Assembly: GCF_933775445.1 (NCBI RefSeq)
Contig: NC_065873.1
Location: forward strand, 18,662,001 to 18,726,000
Source: Argentina anserina
Taxonomy: Eukaryota > Streptophyta > Magnoliopsida > Rosales > Rosaceae
Reading direction: 5' to 3'
DNA: 64,000 nt
Part shown: positions 31,911 to 42,882 of the stretch, piece by piece
Layout of the letters: each line of letters starts with the position of its first letter
How positions within the stretch are numbered: the first letter of the stretch is position 1
The notes under the pieces: model-generated
Database searches by the model: none
What the model was told of the DNA's origin: nothing
Seen by the model: only the letters and a program-made list of their open reading frames with translations
Position numbers and translations under genes: made by a program

Positions 31911-34900
31911 CACTTGCGGTTTGACTCATACCTAGCCGATCTGATTCTGCTTCAGTCTTCCATAATCTGCGGAGAATAGAGACGCCGCTCGTTTTCAATT
32001 TCTAGATTTATTCATCAGTTTCTGTTAGTAATTTGTTTCGCTCATGTAGAAATTTGAGGAGGCTTTGTTCGATTAGTTAAGCACAGTTAACTAGGGCAGT
32101 GATCAGTGAGAATATTTGTTCCGAATTTTTTTTTCTTCTAGGACAAGGAAACTGTAAATTGAGTCACAAAATTGTGTTGCATTTTGGTTATTATAGTTTG
32201 GCTTGTGGATTATGTGGATTGTGTGAGATTGTTGGAGTTTTGAGGATGATTATAAGTTTGTGGTGGTTGAAATCAGGGGGCGGAGTTGATGAGCAAGTAT
32301 GGGGTCAATGTTCCCAAAGGTGTCGCTGTCGGTAGTGTTGATGAAGTCAAGAAGGTGATTGAGAGTGTTTTTCCCAATCAGAGTGAGGTAATCATTCGAA
32401 ACTCACATTCAAGTATTCGGATTTGAGTTTGATTGCTTATTAAATTCAGTAAAGAACTTGCATACTTCTTTGCCTTTGATTCGGTAGAACAGTGGAAGTC
32501 TTTTTTGGTTTTTTGAAGTACATTAGTGATAAATGGAGGCAATGCTAACTTGGATTTTGGTGCAGTTGGTTGTTAAGAGCCAAGTTTTGGCTGGTGGAAG
32601 AGGTCTGGGAACATTTAAAAATGGTCTCAAGGGCGGTGTTCACATCGTTAGAGCTGACCAGGTTGAAGAACTTGCTGGTAATTAAAGCTATCATCTATTA
32701 TATTATAATGAAATCAAAAGTTCCTGGCTTATCTTTGTTTTCTTTGGCACTTAAATTGGTTTTGCCTTTCATTAATTACTATTTCGGGATGCAAATGTCG
32801 ACGGTCTAGCACTCATCCCAGTTAAACTCTGTTACCTCGATTAACATGTGCAAATCTCTTTGTTTAGATATGACATATATGATTGATCTTGTTTACTTTT
32901 TTGTATATGTTGCAGGGAAAATGCTTGGGCAGATACTTGTTACGAAACAAACAGGTGCTGAGGGAAAAATTGTCAGCAAGGTCGGCATTACACTGTATTA
33001 CTTGTTGTGCTTGTATAATAACTCGTAGGCTATTTGCATATTGAATTTTCTGTTTTTAAACCATGCTTTGTGGGATTGTTTAACTCAATATTTAATCTCA
33101 TATTTTCTTGCTAGCAACATAACTTGCATATGTTTATTGCTAAATTTGTGCACTTGTGGTTATGAATAGTTAGACAAACGATTTAATATTAAAATAGTAA
33201 TGGAGTAATTTGAATTTGAAACTACATATTCTTTTCCTCACTTGAGGTATTAGTTCAAATATTGATGTACTGTTATAATTAAAAAGTTGGGGATCATTGA
33301 TGTTTCTTCTCACTAACAGCTGTGTACATTATTGAAGTTATACATCACCACTGCAAACTTTAATCTCTAATATTGTGATTTGTTTTTGCAGGTTTATCTG
33401 TGTGAAAAATTGTCTCTTGTCAACGAGATGTATTTTGCTATTACTTTGGATCGCAAAAGTGCTGGTCCTGTATGTTCTCATACCAAATTCATTATATTTT
33501 TGTTTCCTGCAAGTACTCTGTTCTTTTCCTGGATCCTTTGTTAGGATATTCAGAGTGTGATGGTTATCCTGCTTTCCAGCTTATAATTGCCTGTGCAAAG
33601 GGAGGAACGAGCATTGAGGATCTTGCTGAGAAATTTCCTGATTCAATAGTAAAGGTTGTCAATTTGTCTCTTCTTAAACAAATATACGATGAAATAGCAA
33701 CTGCTTCTATTTTTATTTTTATATTTTAATTATATATTTTTCCTTTTAATCTGTACCTAACTCTTGCTTCTGTTGTTGACAGGTACCTATTGATGTTTTC
33801 AAAGGAATTACAGATGAAGATGCTGCAAAGGTTGTTGATGGTTTGTCTCCCAAAGGGGCTGATAGAAATAATTCAATCGAACAAGTGAAGAAATTATACA
33901 ATCTATTCAGAGAGACTGACTGCACACTGTTGGAAGTGAGTTTAAACTTCTAGGTTTCAGTAGTTGCTGGTTATGCAAGGTCATCTCAAATCAACTGAAA
34001 TCTCTTAATCTTTGTATTTTTGGACAGATCAACCCACTTGCAGAGACTGCTGATAATCAGCTCGTAGCTGCTGATGCGAAGATGAACTTTGATGATAATG
34101 CTGCTTTTCGCCAGAAAGAAATTTTTGCTCTTCGTGATCCTACACAGGAAGATCCTCGAGAGGTATGTCTATGTTATTTTCTGTACACGTCTTCCTTGAA
34201 TGCTTTCCGTTTGAAGAGGATCAATGTGACCATCCTTTGCGTTTCATTGTCTGACCTTCATGTATTTAAGTGTTTTGTTTTTTGCTTGTCTTTGTTGGAT
34301 TTACAATTACCTTTGACTTATATGCATTTGCATTCTTAATTTGGTTGAACATTTGTGTTCTGAGCACTGTTTGCACACACATCTTATCTTATGAATTCCA
34401 ATTGTTTATGCTAGTTAGTACTATGCCCTCTTCAAACCTCGGTAAACTTTTTAATATGCACCCCTTGTCTCCACTGTTAGGATTTAGGAACGATGATGTT
34501 GGGCTTCATTATTAATCCCAATTGCAGTTCTCTTAATTTTTCTATTGACTACAATATATGTAGTTCTCAATGTATTAGAATGCTACCAGAGGCAGCTGAA
34601 TGGTACTGATGCATATACAACCAGACATACTGTGGTAAATTTAAAATGTTTATATCTTCTGATAGGTGGCTGCTGCTAAAGCAGATCTAAACTATATTGG
34701 ATTAGATGGTGAAATCGGTTGCATGGTGAATGGTGCTGGTTTAGCTATGTCTACAATGGATATTATTAAACTACATGGGGGAACTCCAGCCAATTTTCTA
34801 GATGTAGGTGGAAATGCTTCTGAAGGCCAGGTATGATAGTACTGTGTTTTTTGGATCTCTCTGCCCCATGCAACTTTGGGTTTGTGTGGTTTAGTAAAAT

Positions 34901-35641
34901 CCTTTATTTACCTTTCTCTTAAATGTTTTATATGCGTGCAACAGGTTGTTGAGGCATTTAAGATTTTGACTTCAGATGACAAGGTTAAAGCCATTTTGGT
35001 GAATATCTTCGGTGGAATAATGAAATGTGATGTGATTGCAAGTGGAATTGTCAATGCAGCTAAACAGGTGAGAATTGTCAATGCAGCTATAAGTTGTAAT
35101 CTATTCCTGCTTGTTTATGCTCTTTCACGAGTTTCATTCAAACAAAAGTAGAGTTATCAGTTGTGAAATTTGGTCTACAAGGGCATTGAATAAGTGAGGT
35201 TGCCTCTACAAGATGAATCTAGGCAGGTATCTGTAGTTGTTTGAAATTCCTCTGATCAAGAAAGTACAGAAACTTTCATCTTAATTGAACTCAAAACTTT
35301 ACTTCATTGGATCTTCTACCTTTGAACCGTTCTGAATAAGTTTGTAGCATCAAGCACTAACTTCTGTTCATCCTTGTTGAAGGTCAACCTAAAAGTACCA
35401 GTGGTTGTCCGTCTTGAGGGTACCAATGTTGACCAAGGGAAGAGAATTTTGAAGGTATTTTGTCTGAAATTTGATTAGCTTCTACAGAAAAAATGCCAGC
35501 TCTATGAATATATATTCTCAAGGCATATGACAAACTTCATTGCATGCTAAAATGGCTGTGCAGGAAAGTGGGATGACATTAATCACAGCAGAAGATCTTG
35601 ATGATGCTGCTAAGAAAGCTGTTGAAGCCATATCTAAATGA
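31768..35641 (+). CDS. Succinate-CoA ligase [ADP-forming] beta subunit, mitochondrial, 12 exons
   Basis: Exons are 31768-31869, 32277-32387, 32566-32677, 32916-32980, 33392-33469, 33580-33654, 33783-33935, 34028-34162, 34666-34830, 34945-35067, 35383-35454 and 35564-35641, giving 422 residues, the usual plant length. The enzyme joins succinate and CoA (or the reverse, making ATP) in the TCA cycle as an alpha-beta dimer. The N-terminus [20 protein letters not shown] is a mitochondrial targeting peptide rich in Arg, Ser and Leu; the mature chain starts near RRLNIHEYQ. Recognisable blocks include [17 protein letters not shown] and KGGVHIV (ATP-grasp nucleotide region), [34 protein letters not shown] and [14 protein letters not shown] (CoA ligase domain). 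CT microsatellites lie in the leader and intron 1. All junctions keep frame and no defect is seen. Confidence 0.95.
31872..31906. repeat. (CT)n microsatellite in intron 1 of succinyl-CoA ligase
   Basis: The CT run starts immediately after the donor of exon 1. With the leader repeat it makes two CT tracts within 220 bases. Confidence 0.9.
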
Positions 35642-36176
35642 GATAAATCTCTTTACGCCCTTCACCAGTATATTCAAATGTGATTCTGATTTTTTTGTTG
35701 GTGGCACTGATGTGCTCCCTTTTTGTTTTATGTATGACATTACATAAAACGGATCTGAATCGGCATAGTTCAAACAAAATTGAAATTGCTTTAACAGTAA
35801 TTTTGAGGCAATATCGGTTGTCAACGAAATTCAATAATGCAGCTTTCCTAATGATAGTCTTTTATCATCCTTTCTTCCAAATTCATCCTGTTCTGTTGCT
35901 TTTGGGTTTATTTTTATTCATTTCTGCATTATCAAGGCAGTACATTTCTGCACTCGTTAAAAAAAAAAGGCTTTACATTCTGGGATGCCATATCTGTTCC
36001 GTAGTTGTCTCATCTTACATTTCTGAGTATTATTGCGTATGGTCATTTGGTAGGGGATTATGAAGAGATGCCCCTTATACATTGCTAATTTTCTATTAAC
36101 CGCGAATCAATAATTTTACTTCCTACTACCGCTACTACATGACTACAGATTTTCTTATGTTACGTATGTTGAGATA

Positions 36177-39100
36177 CTAACCAAGCCTAGCCTTTTCTTT
36201 CTTCAATGAATCTGCAATCTTCTTGGAAAGGCAATAAGCTGTGGCTTCAATAGTTATCATGGGATTGACACCAATGGCAGTTGGAAGCACACTTCCATCA
36301 CACACGAACAACCCTTTTGCCTCCCAGCTCTCACCTTTCTCATCAACCCCACCTTCTTTCTCAGTAGCTCCCATTCGACAACTCCCCATCTGATGTGCAG
36401 TAGAATACATTGTCCAGTACTCGCCTCTCGTGCTTGGCCCTCCTACCGCAACTACACTGTCCAAGAACTCTTCCAGATCCTCCTTATTAGTCCCCTCGCA
36501 TACAATTCTCTGCCCATCATTTCTGTATGTACCCACTTCAACAGCCCCTGCAGCAATCAGGATTCTCAGAGCCTGCCTAAGACCGGCTTGTATGTTTTCT
36601 TTGTCCGATACGTCCAATCTGTACTCTATCCTGCTCTCCTCCCTGACCTCTCCTGAACCCTGATCCCTTACCAATGCAAATAGGTGAGCTGTTCTTGCAT
36701 ACTTGGCCATTCTGTCCTTCATGTCAAGTCCCGAAACCCATGGAGCTAAAGTCGCAAATGACGCAGGTCCTATTGCCGGAGCTTCCACAATGGCCCTCAC
36801 ATTTCTGTTGTCCTCAGAGACAACCTTATGGACTGAAGTGATGATTCCACCCTCAAAAGCTTTGCCATTAAATTCTGATGAATTTTCGGGGAAGTACCCC
36901 CAAGCTAGCAGAACAGGGTGAAGATGGAGGTTTCTGCCAATGTTTGGGTTCTTGAGTCCACTGGAGATCATCAGAGGAGGTGTCAAGAGAGAACCACATG
37001 CTGAAATTGTCACCTTGGCCTCAATTTGGAGCTTCTTTGTTATGTTCTCGCACAAAGATATCGCTTGCACTCCAAGGCATCTCTTCCTGCTTGTATTTCC
37101 TTGATAGTCATTCTCCATTATGAACCTCTCAGCTTTGCAACTTGTTAAAATCACAGCACCACATTTCACAGCATCAACTAGCCAAGTCGAATCAGTCCCT
37201 TGTTTATCTCCAGTTGGACACCCGAAATTGCAAGAACCACAGTAGTGATCTGCTGAGGAGTTTCTTGGGACTGAATCAACTTTCAAACCAAGTCTCTGAC
37301 ACCCTTTTCTCAAAATCTGATTCTGCATGTTTTCCTCAGTACAACTATCTATAACACCAATCCTCTTACACACAGCATCCATTGCAGATTGATAATCAGG
37401 ACTACCGAATAGTGGAATCTTATGATCCACGGACCACTCTTCGAGAACAGAATTCGGGGTTTTGATACATGCAGACCAATTGACAGCAGAGCCTCCCCCA
37501 ACTGTTGAGCCAGCCAATATCATCATCTTCCCATCTTTTGATGCCATGATTCCACCAGATTCATATAGCTCATTCATGGAAGGACCCTCTAGAAGAGAAT
37601 AGTCTTGGGGCACAAAGTAGTTCCCCTTCTCAATGACAACTACTTTTTGGCCCGACTGTGCTAGAACTGCAGCTGCAACTCCTCCACCGCAACCAGAACC
37701 AACAATTACAATATCACATTTGATCTTGTGAACCTTAGGATGAGCTGCTCCTTCCGCGACTTCAATGCCTTTCTTGATGAGAGATTCAACGAGAGTTGAG
37801 TCAGTTTTAGTCATGGTTTCTATGATTCCCTTCTCAAGAGGTCTCTCTTTGGGAGTTTTGATCACCTTTTCTCTCTTGTTTACGTTGTACCCTATCGCTT
37901 TCCATGACGGGTTCTGTGAAGCTTCAACAATCTGCAACCAATTGGCACCTCAATTTAATTCGAAATGAAAGGAACAACGCTAAACTCTACGGATCACATT
38001 CTGTTTAACTTCTTACCTTTTCTCATACTACTACATCAAACATAAATATGCAAACGAATTAGATCAACCATCTAACGTATATAGCTTAATCTCTTAACTA
38101 CCAATTTAGTGGAAAACAAGCCCTAAATAAAAGACTTGGGAAAAAAGTAATCTGTATGCATGCTTACATATCTCGATCAAGTTTTAAACAGTTTTCTGAA
38201 GAAAAGAGTGAAATCTCTAAATATTATATAAATCGTACATGATAACATCCATGGTCGTACATATTTTCAGTAGGATGGGTTAGAGGGTTTTGTTTGTAAT
38301 TTTTTTTTTCAAAATCTTTTTTATAAAAACATCTACGATCGTACGTGATTGATAACATCAATGATAATGTTTGAAGGTGTACAACCCATTCAAGTACCAA
38401 ACACTAAATTCAACATTCATCATTTTAGTGGTTATCATTTATTCCTAGAAGTGACAAAGCAACTAATATTGGTCAGGTCCCCCCTTCCCTCAACTATCTA
38501 AGTAACTTACTCTGAATCTTTACTTGAAATGAAAAAGGCGTCAATGAACTCCAATTAATACAACATTTTTTTCAGCAAGATGACGTCTCAAACATTGAAA
38601 CTTTTAAGTTCAAGTAAATCACACATAGTTTTAACATATTAACAGTGCATGGCAAACTGAAACCAATCAAAGTGGAAAACATCAGCATCAAACAGCATGG
38701 CAAGATTGTCCTTTTGCTCACCTTATCATCAACCCCATCAAGTTTGAAATTTTGTGACCACGATAACATAGATATTTATCAGCAAAGACAAAGAAACAAG
38801 ATTAATGTTTATGGTGGGGGTTAGAATCAGGTGCATTACTCTTACCCTGGAGAAGAAGCAGAAGAAGCAGAAGATCTTGACCACCACAAACAAGAGTCTC
38901 AGAGGTATCAGACGCTTTTCCCTTGACCATCTCTGCAGAGCTTCTTCTCTCTTCTCCAAAGGCATTTCAGCAAAGTTGTGGATGAAAGGCCGCTTCTTAT
39001 CAAGGCAGTGATATCCGCAAACCAGTAGAGTCCCCAATCTGTAGGATAAGACCTTCAGGAAGAAGGACAGCACCCCTACAGCTTCTGGTGCAGCCCTCTT

Positions 39101-39436
39101 CCTTATCAATTCCGCTACCTGTTTGTTATGTTAGTTCATTACCAACCCAAAGAGAATAAAGAAATAAACAAGTGAAAGAGTTGGAGCAGTTGCATGTAGG
39201 GTAAGGGATATATTACAAATGAAACTGACCTCATCTGGTATAGGAGGCTCAGAACCAGAAGCTTTGTAGAAGGAGTGGAGGGCTTGGTCATCTGTGTTCA
39301 GTGAGAGAGGAGGTATGAGAGCTTCACACATAGCAGCAAGTGATTGGATTTGAGCTGAGGTGTAGCCATGGCTGAACTTGCTACTTCTCCTGACACCTCT
39401 CAACAGAGGATGATGGCTGTTCTCTCGTCCCTCCAT
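36177..39436 (-). CDS. Long-chain fatty alcohol oxidase (FAO, GMC oxidoreductase), 3 exons
   Basis: Exons 39230-39436, 38846-39118 and 36177-37931 give 744 residues, standard for plant FAO. The enzyme uses FAD to oxidise long-chain alcohols to aldehydes with release of hydrogen peroxide, on membranes of the ER or peroxisome side. Visible: FAD dinucleotide-binding [18 protein letters not shown] at about residues 237-254, [19 protein letters not shown] (GMC signature 1 region) and the C-terminal HQMGSCRMG and [17 protein letters not shown]. Exon 2 encodes two hydrophobic segments ([20 protein letters not shown] and [17 protein letters not shown]), the membrane anchors of this family. An MRL7-to-FAO order also occurs in Arabidopsis near FAO4B, so this is probably the FAO4B-type copy. 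A TATATATA string lies about 70 bases upstream of the ATG, on the minus strand at 39504-39510. Confidence 0.93.
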
Positions 39437-39519
39437 ATCTCTAGCTATGTCTCTGCTTCACTGAAGAATATAGAAGATGAAAGGAGAAAATCGAAGAAGA
39501 AGGTATATATAGTAGCAGT

Positions 39520-41888
39520 TGTTCTCTGTTGTCAAAAGAGTAGTTCCAGCAGGTGTGAGCTTGGCTTTGACCTGTGAATGAGAATTACAAGGCAGCAGTG
39601 AGTTATATAAGACAGGCTACTGCAACTACGAGGAGGACAGAGAGAAAACTTGGCACGGCACATGTATGCTAACTCATTGTTTTCTAATTTACCATATAAA
39701 AAATATGGCATTATTTTCTTAAATTATAAACAATATCATAAAGTCCCTAAATTCTAGCACGATAAAAAGCCCTTGTTTTCACGGATTCGACATATTTTAG
39801 CACTGATGTATCATCATTGCATGATAAAGCAGGAACTATTTTGTATATTTTATTAACAAGATTGGTTGCTTTGGTATTCAAATAGACCGTCATGATCATG
39901 ATTGATTTGGCGTATCACTTGACGGGGAGTAGTCACATGTTATGAAATGTACATTATAGAAAAAAGTCTTGTCAAATTATTATCCAAAATTGGATATAAA
40001 CTTTAGTAAAAAAATTGGCAGTTTAAATCCTCATATAGGTGAAGAATTCAACCATGCCATTAGATGAAATAAAGTGTGAAAGTCCTTCTACAAGAGTATG
40101 ACACGAATTATGAAAATGAATCTTAAATCTATGGTTATTTTTACAGTATATGTATATATCAACAAAATTTCCTGTTGAACTGCGTCATATACAAGTTTTC
40201 TGGTGAAGGAGTTCATACGTTTTCAAACGATTGGCGCAGAAGATTCCATGTCATAGAATACAAGTTTGCTATGATCTGCTCTCCCCCAAGGTCCCCAACT
40301 ATCTATTCATTTGCCGGTTTTCTCACCAAAAAGATTCATTTGCCGGTTCATCGTACTCCCACCCCCTAAATTGCTGAACCTACTTTCTTACCCTCCATAG
40401 CTTCTTTCCATTTAGCTTTCTGAGTTGATGTATGACAAACTGGCTCAACAACAGCACTCAGTTTCATCTTCAATTTTCACAAATCACCTACCATGGTGGT
40501 ACCAATGAGATTCAAATCGATCTTTATGCTTCCTACACAATACATGGCACTGCCTATTCCACCCGTCCTCCCAATCTCTTCTGTTTGATTTGGCAAAACA
40601 TTAAGTGATCCAAAGTTACTACTCGAGTGGTATATGACACTGACGTTATTGTTGTACGTTTATACAGCTAGAAGTTATAATAACAACTTAGAAGTACATG
40701 TACGTGTGATTTCTGTGCATGACACTGACAAAGAACCGTTACCAACTAGTGTATGGGATTCATTAATTTTGATAGTTGACAATATTCTAATTACATTGAG
40801 AGATCTCTATCATATGCAGTTGTAGATCCGGAAACTCCAGCTGAATCACCAGTTTAGGATTCAATGCTTCGGGTAGGTGTGTGTTTTTAAATAATTCATA
40901 ATTCCCGCTCTGCGTGCTGCTAGTTAATTCTTGAAAAGTATTATATTTTAAAAAAGAACATATCCAACGTAAATAAATATTTCACAGCTAACTCTTTGTT
41001 ATCGGTAACCATTTCCGATAAATTGTGTGTCTTTTCTTTTCTATCGAGTTAGAGTATTCTTAAGGTTTCCTATGTACATTAATCACTCCACTCATGTGAA
41101 ATGCTCTAATTATGCATCATGTTTTGACAGTTTTGAGTTTGAATCTCAATTAGCTGAGAATCATTAGACCACTTGAAATGGCCGGTTTACTAATCTTGCA
41201 TGTCTTGAATCAGTTGAATGTAAATGAAAACAAAACGATGAGAGACCATTGCATGTCCCAAGTTTTTGAAAACAAGTGAAACAAATTCATTTGGCAAAAA
41301 GCCACTTCGAGCATGAGGCTCATTGACGACCGTCGGGGTGTTGCCGCCACCTCAATCCGGAGACTTAGCCGGCCTGGAAGCCATGATGCAACCGGGTGGA
41401 GAGTTCAAACTTGACAGTCTTGAAATCCCTAGGGTTTGGTTTTCGTCCGCTCCGAACTTGACGGAGAGAATATATTATTTTTTTCGCTCCTTATCCTAGT
41501 GTGTTTGCAAATCCCAAGTTAACAAGTCTTTCGATATTGAAATGACACATTGTGTGATCTAAATCTACGGGGGACCTCACGTCCCACTCTTCTAACAACT
41601 CATTTCAATCAAGTCATGGTCTCAATACCTATTTAATATACATGCACTGATGCACGCACGGACACATCAAATCAGATCTCAAATATCATGTACCTAATAA
41701 TCATATTTTTGGTGGTTGGAACAAAGCTTACTCATGGTAATGCATTTGTTGGAAAGAGGTCATCGTCTCCAATTCATCCGGCGACGTGTCGTTCCCTGAG
41801 TTATGAAACCTCCACTTTCCTTCATGTTAAAGCGAGCTATCTCGCAAAACTCCCCATGACATCCTCGATCTATTGATCAAAAGCTCGA
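39520..41888. other. Intergenic, nothing convincing
   Basis: AT-rich DNA upstream of the alcohol oxidase. Several short frames exist (for example a 62-codon one at 41688-41876 with a hydrophobic N-terminus), but none has splice support or a family resemblance that I can name. Confidence 0.45.
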
Positions 41889-42128
41889 GTTTGGCTTAGC
41901 AGCTTGGTTTTTTTTTTGACACCCTCTAAAGCCAATTTTTTTGGCACATTCGTATTGGCCACATAGGTTTTCCTACATACCTTTAGCCGCTCTCCTGGCC
42001 ACCTTTGCAGATATAGTAGTATCATTGTTTCCCCCAGCATTCGAACTCCCGACCTGTTTGCCAGGTCCGAAGATACCCGAGATAGGGCCTTACTGATTCC
42101 ACTACACCACTTGATGGTGGTTTGGCTT
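41889..42128 (-). mobile_element. tRNA-derived SINE with A-tail
   Basis: On the minus strand the element runs from about 42119 to 41908. Near its start it has an A-box-like TGGTGTAGTGG and about 70 bases later a B-box-like GAGTTCGAATGC, the two internal promoter elements of RNA polymerase III in tRNA-derived SINEs. It ends in a run of 10 A (41908-41917). The nonamer AAGCCAAAC flanks both sides (42120-42128 and 41889-41897 on the minus strand), consistent with a target-site duplication. No protein is encoded. Confidence 0.7.
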
Positions 42129-42207
42129 AACTTGGCTTGAATATAAATCAAAAGAAGAAATTTGAAATAGTTTATAATTTATATTAATTGGTAGAGTTTG
42201 ATTTGAT

Positions 42208-42522
42208 TTAATTGCTGCAATCAAACCATTTGATTGTTGCACGATAGTATTCTTCTTTACTCGAGTTCTTAAAGGCAATTCCCATTTGTGGTGGTCTGTT
42301 TCTCATGTTGGCCATGCACCATTTCCAGTACACTTTGAACGCCGGTTTCAGATACCCAGTACTCAAAACCCTCGATGGGAAGAATCCATGGGCAGCGATG
42401 TTTCTTCCGCCATGGTGTTTTACATCATCCAAACACAATGCTGGCTCAGGTTGAAAAGGATTCTGGTTTATACTTAGACCAGAGGTGCAGATACATGTTC
42501 CAGGGCCGAACGGCGCAACCAC
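42208..42522 (-). other. Unrecognised 100-codon frame, possible gene fragment
   Basis: The minus-strand frame has balanced codon use and a protein-like composition (for example CLDDVKHHGGRNIAAHGFFP and YWKWCMANMRNRPPQMGIAF), but it lacks an ATG at its start and no paired splice sites were established. I do not recognise the family. It may be a terminal exon or a fragment of a dead gene. Confidence 0.25.
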
Positions 42523-42882
42523 TAAGGTGCGTGTGAACCCTTACAAATTCAAGGATGTAAAGTAAAAGAGAAGACTGAACTTGAATAATTGATTGTGGAA
42601 TCCCGTAGGGTGTACAAAGACTTGCTGAAGATGATCTGAATAATGATGATATGACTAGTCTTATGAGGAATATGACAATGGTTCAGTGGTAATGTTACAA
42701 ACTTAAAATTACACCACGTCTCTTTTACAATCGACTTATACATACTAAAAGGTAAATCTCCTAATCATGTTACAGTTGCATGATACATTGAAAATTTTCA
42801 CCAATTCTTTCAAGACTGTCATTGTCTGGTATGCTTAGTTGATAAATGTTAAAGAACAAAAGCAGAAGAGGTAAACGTCCAG

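Noticed and set aside
41688..41876. 62-codon frame with a hydrophobic start, possible secreted peptide
   Set aside because: No cysteine pattern, family match or upstream TATA with good spacing; the length is within chance for this AT content.
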